Origin: Cylindrodendrum hubeiense
Lineage: Eukaryota > Ascomycota > Sordariomycetes > Hypocreales > Nectriaceae
Reading direction: 5' to 3'
Length of the DNA stretch: 64,000 bases
Assembly (NCBI GenBank): GCA_014621425.1
Contig: JAANBB010000019.1
Span: forward strand, 62,001-126,000
Shown: positions 11,697 through 20,931 of the stretch, in pieces
Position numbering within the stretch: the first letter of the stretch is position 1
Layout: each line of letters opens with the position of its first letter
Translations under genes and position numbers: made by a program
Notes under the pieces: generated by a model
Databases searched by the model: none
What the model was told of the DNA's origin: nothing
Seen by the model: only the letters and a program-made list of their open reading frames with translations

Positions 11697-12274
11697 GGCG
11701 AGAATTGAGGTGATTTTTGTTTAATGCAATGAGCCTGAGCGTTGAAGGTGATAGGATAACACAAAGAGAGATTTAGCAAGATGGAGTGCTTAAACGCGAC
11801 GTTCTAGAGTTGGTTGTTGGTTGTTGGCTTGTTGAACCCCAACGTTGCCATGGCCAAGATCAAGTATCCCTGCACGCAATCCTTCGCCCATCTGTTGCAT
11901 GCTAGGCAACCGTATAACTTATTAGTAATCACGTTGATCCCAAATGAAAACCCACTGTGAAGCGAAAGCAAACCCTGCATCTTTCACAAGAACTGATGCT
12001 TCTAGCTTAGGCCTTAGGCGGGGTGTTAAGCCCCTGAGCGTCGGGCGAGCGACTGGGAAAGGCCCAAGGACATTGTCGCACAGATTAATGATAGAAGGCT
12101 TTCCATCTTTCAGTCGATTATTAAATAATACATAATGAAGACCTAACTCATATTAGGGGTTGATTATTTTCCCTACATAACTGGGGTTTGGTTAATCGGG
12201 ATCAAACTCAGAGTAATTCAGCCACCTCTCCAAGAACATGTATCAAGTACGTGAGGATTCGAAACCACCATTCG
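11697..12274. other. intergenic
   Basis: Contains the promoter of the minus-strand gene starting at 11696, including a TTGGTTGT/TGTTGG repeat near 11810-11835. No coding signal was seen in the remainder. Confidence 0.4.
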
Positions 12275-12635
12275 TCACGGAAACGCGGCTTTAATAGCAG
12301 CGACGATTTCCTCTGCCGTAGGCTCCACGCTGAATGTGGTGCTCCATACCATGTCAGGTCCATCCATAATCTTGACGTGATACAAGCCATCGTCCCCAAG
12401 CATGGTCATGGTGTAAAACCTCCCCCAAGTGCTTGACTTTCCATCGCCGTGGCAGCGGTGCCATACACCGGCTGGGTCAAAGTAGAAGCTTGTATTATCG
12501 TCGAAGTTTTGGGCGTATTGTCCGATAGTCCCCTGACTTTTATCTTTTTTCTTGCCTTTGCGATCTTTTTTGCCCTATGGACTACCATCAGTGTCATAAT
12601 TTGTGAAGCTGAAGTATGTGTTGACGAACCATCAT
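12275..12635 (-). CDS. small uncharacterised protein, two exons, about 101 residues
   Basis: The long exon, 12574-12275 on the minus strand, codes for 99 residues ending in EEIVAAIKAAFP. It is preceded by a good acceptor (CCATAG) with a CTGAT branch point. A donor GTTCGT at 12629 leaves a 55-base intron and a first exon of only ATG ATG (12635-12630), with an in-frame stop a few codons upstream, so the product would be MMGKKDRKGKKKDKSQ and so on. The protein starts with a Lys-rich segment and continues with aromatic-rich sequence (NTSFYFDPAGVWHRCHGDG, STWGRFYTMTMLGDDG), with a pattern of alternating strands. Coding quality over the long exon is convincing; the tiny first exon is less certain and a further upstream exon is possible. 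No family is recognised. Confidence 0.5.
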
Positions 12636-13011
12636 GTAAGTAGAAGAGGCCTGTGATTATAGACGACAAGAAGCGGCTGAGATTACGAACCCCCACAGAA
12701 GCGATGGATCAACCTGACTCAACTTTCGGGGAAGGCAGACTTAAAGATTAAAGACTGGGAGGGTGGTATCTATTTATTGGGCATCAAAAACAGCCAGCCT
12801 AGTTACGCTTGAGGTAGGAACGTGCCGGAACCAAATGTGCAAAAATGACGACAAAGGATACACAGACATCAGCATCTATCCAATAGAACACAAACATGTG
12901 GCAGCGGTGACAGCGTACAAGCGCTCAACGTTCACTGTTTTGTTCTCGTGAACATGTCTTCGGTCGTGCTTGATTCACGAACGCGACGGCTGAGTCATCC
13001 TGAAACCGTGC
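12636..13011. other. intergenic between divergent genes
   Basis: No gene. It leads into the inverted-repeat element at 13012-13228. Confidence 0.4.
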
Positions 13012-13228
13012 GGCAAGGGATACAGGCACCGTCAGTGGTGCAAATAGCATCCATTAGTTATGTAAGAACCGCTGTAGCCGCTGTAGCTACAGCGGCCACA
13101 GCGGCCAAAGTGCCTTACACCTCCAGTAGCTACAGCGGTTCTTACATACCGGATGCTATTTGCACCACCGGTGGTGTGCAAGTCACGTGTGGATATTTGC
13201 ACCACCGATGGTGCCTGTATCACTTGCC
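13012..13228. repeat. MITE-like element with nested inverted repeats
   Basis: The ends are 35-base terminal inverted repeats (13012-13046 and 13194-13228) that differ at only three positions and begin GGCAAG(G/T)GATACAGGCACC. Inside them, 13035-13052 pairs perfectly with 13151-13168 (18 bases), and TATGTAAGAACCGCTGTAGC at 13059-13078 pairs perfectly with 13129-13148. The right arm carries a second, direct copy of the TATTTGCACCACC segment (13157 and 13194), so one arm is partly duplicated. The element has no coding capacity and could fold into one long hairpin, as miniature inverted-repeat transposable elements do. A clear target-site duplication was not identified. It ends 89 bases before the ATG of the kinase-like gene and probably lies in its promoter or leader. 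Confidence 0.75.
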
Positions 13229-13317
13229 ACCGCGTGCGTCGTTGCCTCACTCCTCCAGCGAGTTTTTCTCTTCGCACACCGCTTTCGATCATCTTTCATC
13301 AGCAATAGAGCAAAGCC

Positions 13318-14301
13318 ATGTACGAAGAGGGCCATACTCTGGAACTACGTATCGAAGGCGCTGACCCGCCGCTCGTAGTCCGCGTCCAGGCGCGGCCGGT
13401 GGATTTCTCCCTCTCTGCCGTCATGGTGGTGGACGTTCTGAGCCGTCCGGACGAGACGCCACTGCCGAGCAAGGCCTTCTTGAAGCTGTATGACCGACGC
13501 TATGCCACGGAATACAGAAAAAAGCAGCGCCTGGAGGATTGGACGCCCGAACTAGAAGGAAAGCTTGTCGAATTCTCTCGCAGCGGCGCTGCCCAATCTT
13601 TTCTCAAGAGGTGGCAGGATGATGACGACTTCGACGATGACGGCAGTTGGGGCGTGGCTGAGAAGGAGGTCTGTCTGTGGGACACGTTGAACGATGACTT
13701 TGAGACCGAAGTAGAAGTATACGAGGCGCTGGAAAAGCACCAGGGCAAGCTCATCCCGCAGCTTTACACTACAGTGAGCTACTTTACAGACCCGGACAAC
13801 GGCGGCCCCGTCGGCGACTCCCCGGAGCTCTTCACAGTGTCTGGTATTTTGATCGAGTACATCGATGGATTCCGCATGTCGGACATGTACATCTTCCTGG
13901 ACCGTTCTGAGTGGAACTACATCATCGACCGCGCTGTCAAGGTAACGGGCGCCATCCTGAATCGAAGCAATGTACTCAACCAAGACGTGCGGCCAGATAA
14001 CATGCTGGTCAGCCGAGATGAGAATGCGGAACAGGGGTATCGCATAGTCATGATCGACTTTGGGTGTTGCCGCCTGAGGGACGACGACGAAACGGATGCT
14101 GAGTGGGGGCTGGCAAAGCAGCGGCAGGACGAGGAGGGCGCTATGGGGGAAATAATGAAAATCAAGCTCAAGAAGCAAGCCGACTTTGTCGTCGAGTATG
14201 AACGCCCACGGACATGGTGTATGTATGCGGAGGGGACCCTGCCGACAACGACGACGCTAGCAGGTCCCGCGGAACGGTCAAAGCCACCAGGCGCATCGTG
14301 A
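13318..14301 (+). CDS. protein kinase-like fold protein (fungal orphan kinase family)
   Basis: A single exon codes for 327 residues. The strand AFLKLYDRRYATEYR (about residues 53-67) carries the candidate ATP-binding lysine K56; ETEVEVYEAL (129-138) fits the alpha-C helix with its glutamate. The catalytic loop reads NQDVRPDNMLV with D223 and N228, and VMIDFGCCRLR supplies the magnesium-binding D247 of the DFG motif. A classical glycine-rich loop is not visible, and the C-lobe after DFG is short (about 80 residues), which is typical of fungal kinase-like proteins related to small-molecule and atypical kinases. A very acidic insert (DDDDFDDDGS, 101-110) sits between K56 and alpha-C. All key residues are kept, so activity is plausible, but the substrate is unknown. 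The MITE-like element immediately upstream may influence transcription. Confidence 0.75.
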   Translation: MYEEGHTLELRIEGADPPLVVRVQARPVDFSLSAVMVVDVLSRPDETPLPSKAFLKLYDRRYATEYRKKQRLEDWTPELEGKLVEFSRSGAAQSFLKRWQDDDDFDDDGSWGVAEKEVCLWDTLNDDFETEVEVYEALEKHQGKLIPQLYTTVSYFTDPDNGGPVGDSPELFTVSGILIEYIDGFRMSDMYIFLDRSEWNYIIDRAVKVTGAILNRSNVLNQDVRPDNMLVSRDENAEQGYRIVMIDFGCCRLRDDDETDAEWGLAKQRQDEEGAMGEIMKIKLKKQADFVVEYERPRTWCMYAEGTLPTTTTLAGPAERSKPPGAS

Positions 14302-14964
14302 TCTTGAGCAAGCTCTCCTTGCGTTGTGTTTTCGAGATCGCTCGCTTGTGTCAGGCACAGATCAATCACACACGGAATATCTCTTTTTACTAGATGCAGC
14401 TCGGCTTAGAATCACCCTAATAATACAATTTTAATAAATGAGGCTCAAGCCTACGAGCTGCATGTCTGGATCTTGAGCTTAGCTGTGCCTGACATAATCT
14501 GAGCTGTTTCCAAGCTCTTCAGCTAGTGAGGTTTCACGCGAGGAACGGGCCAAGATTCCGCTGTTAACTGACACTCAGCTTCAAATGGAGGTAGGCATGC
14601 AGTTATGAAGGGTCATGAATGGAGTGGGCTCCTCAATACCATGAATGCTTGTTTGTGATGCCTTGGGTGTGCTTAAATGTCATTTTCTGGCTGCATGGGA
14701 CATCTACATCAATGGTTACCTCTTCGAGGCAGAAAGCGGCCCAACCAATTTTAAGCTACCAGACCCTAGGTACGCAGTGAGCGTTGATCGCCTCTCATAG
14801 TAGAGCAAAAGCCAGTCTAATCATTGATAGTCTAGCCCTAAATTTGATACTAAGCTACTCGATTCTTCTTAGCAGCTGCTTTGGGGCCATGAGATTCCAT
14901 TCAATTCCGTGGTCGACATGACATAAAGCAATTTCGACGTATTAAGATCAATTCTGAGCCATTT
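14302..14964. other. intergenic between convergent genes
   Basis: AT-rich in the second half. No gene or structured RNA was recognised. Confidence 0.4.
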
Positions 14965-16568
14965 CTACCGTTTGCTCTTTGTCATACTGCGCGTGATCCG
15001 AGAAAAGGACTCCTTGACCTCTTTCATGGCTGTCCTCTTCGCCATCTTAGATGGAGTACTCTGAGGCCTCTTCGGGGCTTTCTGCTTGTGGACCCCAGCC
15101 TTCGGAGGACAACCTCTTGGCCGCTTTGGTTCCAGTGTCTGTGCAAGTTCCTGTACCCGGGAAGTAGTAGCTTGAACCTCCCGGTTACGAGCCCTCGTTT
15201 GCTGCGCCTTCTTATTCCTAGCCATTTTCGACTCTTTTTTCAGTCGTGCCCATTCCGGTTGGTCCATGTCTGGTTCAAGATCAATCAAACTTTCCATGTC
15301 ATCAGATTTGAGATGGTCAACAGACGATGTTTCATCCTCATCACTCTCTGAGTGAAGATCCTCTGTGCTTAGGAGACCCAACAGTGCGGCCTGATCATGG
15401 AGTGCGACAGTCTTCGCTGTCCTCTTGTGCCGTTCATGCCATGCCTCGAGATGGTTCATTACAAAAGGGCGATGCTCATTGGTAGCATACTCGTGTATTT
15501 GGTCGACGATACAAATGAGTTGAATGGCATTTTCAGGCTGCGTCACGTCTCCTTCCCATAGCGTCTCCACCATCTACACCAGAAACGTCAGCTAATAGCC
15601 TTCATGCGAGCTGACTCCGTGGACTATAGTTATTTCCCAATCGAACCAGTTTGAATGGGACTTACACAATCATTCATTAAATTCCATGACATGAAAACTT
15701 GCCAGACAGGACCACAGGAGGTGAAGGCAAAAAACTGATATCGATCGCTCTCTTCTGTCTGATATTCGCGTACATTGTCTGGATTGCGTGTCAAATCGTC
15801 CAGCATAGCCAAGTACGTACTACACGCATGGTAGATCTGTTCTTCAGCTGCCTCGAAGCTGCGAGCTCGCTTTTTGGCCTCATAGACTGCGAAGGGGAAA
15901 ATGAGATCGGTTTCCCCCCACACACCGTCAACAATTAGGCCACATTTTGGATTTCCCATCATGGCGATGAGCTTACGTTTCGAGAGTCGCTCGTCTGGCT
16001 GTTTTGCGCTGTGATCTTTGCTGCAATTGGGATCATCGCAGGTGGATCCCCGCTTGAGAAAGAACTCGCCATAGGACTTGAGGCCCATAGTAGCGTCCGG
16101 GATTTTCGTTTTAACGACCGAAGCATTGTTATCGTCCTTTCCAATAAATTCGTAAGGTCGCTTATCCCTTTAGGCGTGTTAAAATATACTTTAATAAACG
16201 GCGCCAGCTCTAAAACCATGGGTGGAAGATCCTACTTACATCCTCATCCCTTCATCATCCAAAATCAGACCAAAAACATCTCCCCAAGCACACACCTCCC
16301 AAGAAAACTCAGAAGACTTGTAGGTGCAATTTATAGCCGCTCGTTTTCTCAGCTTGAGTCCCCTTTTGATCACTTCACTCCCCTTCTCCTCACTCAAAGT
16401 CTGCAAGTACTCTTTAGTGTCCATAGTGGGACAAAATCGACAGAAATCTTTTGCCATCGGAGAGTTCGCATACTCGCCCCAGTTGACTGATTCCCTCGAG
16501 GTGGTCACGTGGTCAAAAGGCTCGGGCACAAATGGCATGGAGCGTTCTCTCGGTTGGCTGTGTCGCAT
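14965..16568 (-). CDS. PD-(D/E)XK nuclease-like domain protein, three exons, N-terminus uncertain
   Basis: Minus-strand exons are 16568-16240, 16167-15666 and 15573-14965 (479 residues from ATG 16568). The second join is well supported, since the DC|VETLWEG junction is conserved in this fungal family. The nuclease core is KIPDAT (131-136), then GLIVDGVWGETDLIFPFAVY with E206-A-K208, an E-x-K motif after a hydrophobic strand, and FEAAEEQIYHACSTYLAMLD as the following helix. The C-terminal 150 residues are basic, with KRPRGCPPKAG resembling an AT-hook and several nuclear localisation-like runs. Family members usually have a longer N-terminal region; here the frame stays open to about 16610 without another ATG, so either an upstream exon was missed or the gene has lost its 5' end. 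The biochemical activity of fungal members is not established. Confidence 0.72.
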
Positions 16569-17797
16569 CGGATTTAGTACAGCAATAAAAATTGGTTCGC
16601 TGCTTGACACGATGATTTGGACTTACTTTCGCATGATGGATAATTATGGTAGTAAAAATTAAACGGCTCCCGGTTCAAGCACCTCCGTCGCTGGGGTTGG
16701 ATGGAGGCGTTAGTATAGGTAAGCCTGTGGAGACTTTAGACACAGCCTGTCAAAAGTATGAGGCATCTCTACCATTTATAGGTACACAGTATATGCATGG
16801 CAGTCACTGGTAGTATTAGGCAGCCTTGGGGGCGTAAAGCGATAAGCACTTCCTCTGAATGGGTTGAAACATGGAATGTCTGATTTACATGCATGTTGGC
16901 TCTCACTCATTGACCGGCAGGTCGAAGGAGCGAGGCGCAGACGTCGCCTAACACATTTCGGCGACCAACAATACAGGCCCAGGGGTTATGGCCAAGTTAT
17001 GTGGCCACAGAGCAATGTAAATTGGCCATTCTGTTGGCCGGCGGCTCTCAAAACAGCAAGGTGGTGTGGGAGGACTCCAATATACAGGATTGAGAAGAGT
17101 ACCACCTCGGTTGCTTTAGGCATGATATGCCGCGACAATAAACAAGAGTCGTGGAGCATTCTAATTGAGCTGTTATATCGCAACCAATTGCAACCCCAGT
17201 TTTGGTGCTGGACCGTGATAATGAATGCAGGGGATGGCGTCCTTAGGTTCGGCCATTCACTGGGCCAGCCAGGGGTGGATTCTGCCTTGGTAGTATGGTC
17301 TCGAGCTTCAGGGCCAGGCTGAGCCTGGCTTAAACTACAATCTGTAGTAATATTAGCAATACCACCATCAGACCGTCGTCCGAGTGGCAATGTATTCACA
17401 GCAAATTACCACGTGCCAGAACTTAGCTATAGGGTAGGTAACAGCGCACCCGCCCAAGCACTCAACTTATGATGAACTGACTTGGTTTTCGGACTCACGC
17501 GCGTTCCAAACAACAGGACATGCCACTGAAAATGGAACAAATGGGTTAAAAAATCGATCAATTGAGGATAAATGTAAATGATGATGACGCATCGTAGTGG
17601 CTATGACCACCATGATCCCGATTTAACGATGATAACGGTCCAGTCTATCCTGCTACATGCAAATCCTTGCTATCTATCTCAATAACTGAATAATTGAGTT
17701 GAGTAAAAAGTCCCAGAGCAAGGCGAAACGTCCTATTGTAGGTAACCCGGCATGAATTCTTTCCTGCCAAGAGCTTCCAGCATGCAACAGAAGAATC
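16569..17797. other. intergenic, no gene supported
   Basis: A 152-codon frame at 16864-17322 has no family signal and unusual composition, rich in Trp, Gln and Arg. The short repeated word GGCCA and CCAGGCTGAGCCTGG near 17310-17330 are noted. The missing N-terminus of the nuclease-like gene could lie here, but no convincing exon was found. Confidence 0.35.
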
Positions 17798-18885
17798 TCA
17801 AAACCATGGTAGATTTTCTAGTATAAACTCCTCCCAACTTCTTGGTGTTTCCGTCAATTGCTTCAATGTCCACGTTAAGTCGGCAATACCAGTTGGACCG
17901 AAGTAGGCATACTTGGTGATGAGTCCTCTAGCCTTTCTCAGTTCCATGCTTTGGGCTTCTGAGAGTGTACTGTACTCTGAACCAGTCCCAACCTGCTGGA
18001 ATCTTACCGTCTTGCCAGTTGCTTTCGTCCAAGCGTCAACCATTTCCATCGGGGTGTAGAAGTCCGTGGCGCAGGTAAAGTTCTTCCCGTGATAGAGATC
18101 CGGATCAAGGAGGGCAGGAGCTATAAACTTTCCCGTGTCCCTAATGTCGATCAATGGGATCAGAGAAGATGTGTCCCACGGTTGGGAGAAAACATATGTT
18201 CCGTCGGCCATCTGTTAGTAAAGTCAGCTCAGACTCTCTGCTATCTAGCAATCCCACATACTATCTGCGGCTTCATGATACTGAGGTGGTTCTGCATGAA
18301 CCAACCAGGCATGAAGAACATGCTTTTGATATCCAATGTACGGATGTACTCTTCAACCTCTGCTTTGCTATCATAGTGCTTGGCATTGGTGATCTCACCG
18401 GAAGTCATCTTCGTCACATTCGGAAGTGAAGACCAAATGATTTGAGCCGCACCGGCTGCAACAGCAGCATCGGCTACGGCTTTACCTTGGGATACCTCTA
18501 CAACAGCAGAAGCCTGCTCCCAGACTATTTGAGAAGCGTTAGCAATGTTGGAACATGAAATGGCATGAAAGTGGTATCTCACAATTTGTAACTCCGAAAA
18601 CGACGGCGGAACCGGCAACTGCTTTGTCTAACGAGGGTCTGTCGTTCAAGTCGGCCTGGTTATCAAGTAAGCGAAAGGTGTACTAAATATTGTTTCAAAG
18701 GCTTGAAATACTTCAATCATTTCAACCCCTCGCTCTTCAAGAGAAATGGAAGTCGGCTTCGACACATCTCGAGTCACGCCGCGCAACGAGAACGCGGATG
18801 AAAGGTCTGGATGTCCAAGTATATGATCGATCAGCGCACCTCCCTGCTGACCTGTTGCGCCGAAGACTGTCAGTAATTTGGCCAT
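17798..18885 (-). CDS. NmrA-like NAD(P)-binding protein, four exons
   Basis: Exons on the minus strand are 18885-18712, 18655-18583, 18524-18262 and 18211-17798, for 307 residues. The N-terminus MAKLLTVFGATGQQGGALI holds the GATGQQGG dinucleotide-binding loop (residues 9-16) of the NmrA subgroup of atypical short-chain dehydrogenases. Further support comes from ADLNDRPSLDKAVAGSAVVFGVTN, the strand after the Asp/Asn that contacts the cofactor, and KSMFFMPGWFMQN. The catalytic YxxxK of true dehydrogenases is not evident, as expected for NmrA-like proteins, which act as redox-sensing regulators or as isoflavone-reductase-like enzymes. The gene is transcribed away from the Zn2Cys6 regulator next to it across a spacer of about 355 bases, so a shared promoter is likely. 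Confidence 0.88.
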
Positions 18886-19240
18886 GACCGCATTTATCGG
18901 TGGTCTAAGTAAGGGAGAGGATAAATATCAATGTTGGGTGCGATTAGGGAAAGCAATCGGATGCTACCTACTTATACCTAATCTGTGGCAGATGGTACCA
19001 TGTTCTGTTGTCTACATGGCTCATTCAATCCCCCAGTTTTCTTCTCACTGGTTCCAGCGACTTACCTGATATAGCCTAGAACGAGCTGCTAAATCCATAT
19101 TAGTAATCCCTTTTTGGTTTTAGTTTACGCAGTAGCCAATCGGATTGTATGTGTCAATCTCAAAATGACCCACTTACTGTCTTCTCCTTTCAAATCGATA
19201 TTGATGGTTTCACCCACCACGCACAATATCGAACGTCTTC
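18886..19240. promoter_or_regulatory. divergent promoter between NmrA-like gene and Zn2Cys6 regulator
   Basis: This 355-base spacer separates two genes read outwards. It has no coding signal; any operator sites cannot be identified by eye. Its length fits a bidirectional fungal promoter. Confidence 0.5.
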
Positions 19241-20835
19241 ATGCTCAAAGACGCGAGGAAGATGGCCGAGTTTGCCGAATTGAAACCACGCAGAGGTGCT
19301 CAAGGTGCGCGCAAGGTCAAGACGGGCTGTGCCACCTGCAAGTAAGCTTTGAAAGCATGAAGTCGAACGGCAATCTAAGCTCACAGGATCTTAGAGTACG
19401 ACACAAGAAATGTGACGAGGCAAGGCCCGCTTGCTCCCAATGCGTGGTGACCGGCCGGCAATGTGATTTCCTCCCCTCTCCGGGATTTCCGCCGCATCTA
19501 TTGCCCCTACCCGCTACAAGGCTGGCTGTCCCCGGTGTGCTATGGAGTGCCACTCCACTGCAGGATTACGAGATGTTGCATTTCGAATATTTCCGAACGG
19601 TGTGCACCAAAGAGTTCTCGCTCTATTTCGGGACTGGGCTGTGGGAGACGCTTGTCCTGCGCGCTGCATGCACTGAACGCTGTATTTTACATGCAGTCTT
19701 AGCTCTTGGAGCACTCAGCAGAAACAAATTCCCAAGCCATTGGTCCCGAGAATCAGCATCCTTGTCGAAAATGGCAACTGAATACTCGCTAAGTCGGTAC
19801 AACCTGGCTATCCAAGAGCTCAATAGACGCCTCGATGCATCGCCTCATTGCTGGGAAGTAGCTATCCTTGGGAGCCTGGTTTTCATGGCGATCGAGGTTC
19901 TCCAAGAAAACGATCGAAACGCCCGTATGCATCTCAACAATGCATGTGCAATTATAAGGAGCCCCGGTGGCTCCCAGGTTGGGACTGACGTGGCCCATCT
20001 CCTTAACGCTTTCTCCCGTCTCGAAATCCAAGGCTCGAGCTTCACGACACAACACAATTTCATGTCAATAGAATTTCCAGTCCTTTCATCGAGAATTAAT
20101 AGCATCAGCGAGGCACGGAAATCCCTCAACTTTATTACTAGTGCAATGAATTCTATTTTTCGAAAGGGAACCTCCGAAACCCGAAACCTCCCTTCCTCGC
20201 CACTCCCTCTCGCGTTGGGACACGATCTCTCAAACATTTCATCTCTCCTTTCATCGTGGCAAACAATGATTTACAATTTCATCGCTGAAAATCCGAGCTA
20301 TAAGGCAGACGTTAAAAACAAAGCCAGCATTTGTATCCTTCTTATCCACCACCTGGTTGCTCAAATTCGAACCTCAACATATTTCTACAGAGATGAATCG
20401 GCATACGATGCCCACTTATCTGAGTTTGCTAAGATTATAGATCTTTCCATAGAGGTGTTAGAAGCAGACCACATGAGCAGTGCATCTATCAGATCAGGAC
20501 CTTGTCATATTATCGATATAGGGATAATACAGCCACTATACTTTGTGGCGCGCAAATGTAGGGACGGCAAATTGAGAAGGAAAGCTATCGAGGTTATAGA
20601 GAAGGTAAGAAAGGAAAGAGTTTATGATGTACAACTGTTGGTACAGGTTGCGAAATGGATTATGAACGTGGAAGAGATGAGCTTGGAGGAAGAGGGTAAA
20701 ATGATGCCGGAAGAAAACAGGTTGCATGAGGTGGATCTGGATTTCAACAATGGGGCTGGTTCATGTAAAATCACTGCGTGGAGAAGACAGATTGATGGAA
20801 TCTGGGATCAAGTATCTGGTGTCGTAACGTGCTGA
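19241..20835 (+). CDS. Zn2Cys6 transcription factor, two exons
   Basis: Exons 19241-19341 and 19395-20835 join through an intron that splits the zinc cluster; the product is 513 residues (506 if ATG 19262 is used). After splicing, the binuclear cluster is complete: C30, C33, C40, C47, C50 and C57 in the arrangement C-x2-C-x6-C-x6-C-x2-C-x6-C, preceded by the basic GARKVKTG. The unspliced frame is also open, but it destroys the cluster, so the spliced form is preferred. Beyond the DNA-binding domain, LHFEYFRTVCTKEFSLYFG and WETLVLRAACTERCILHAVL match the start of the fungal_trans_2 (DUF3468) regulatory domain. It acts in the nucleus. Its likely targets, by position, are the divergent NmrA-like gene and perhaps the convergent beta-glucosidase gene that ends 97 bases away; this is an inference. 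Confidence 0.9.
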
Positions 20836-20931
20836 ATAGCTCATTTTATGGCCCCATGTTTCCAGGTTCAAGAATGGATCTAGACAATTCTACTCAGAAT
20901 GAACAAAGACATCTGAAATTCGATGTGCAGG

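Noticed and set aside
13552..14178. 208-codon open frame antisense to the kinase-like gene
   Set aside because: The sense frame has the catalytic DxxxxN and DFG motifs; the antisense product has none.
16864..17322. 152-codon plus-strand frame
   Set aside because: Composition unlike protein-coding neighbours and no recognisable family; probably chance.
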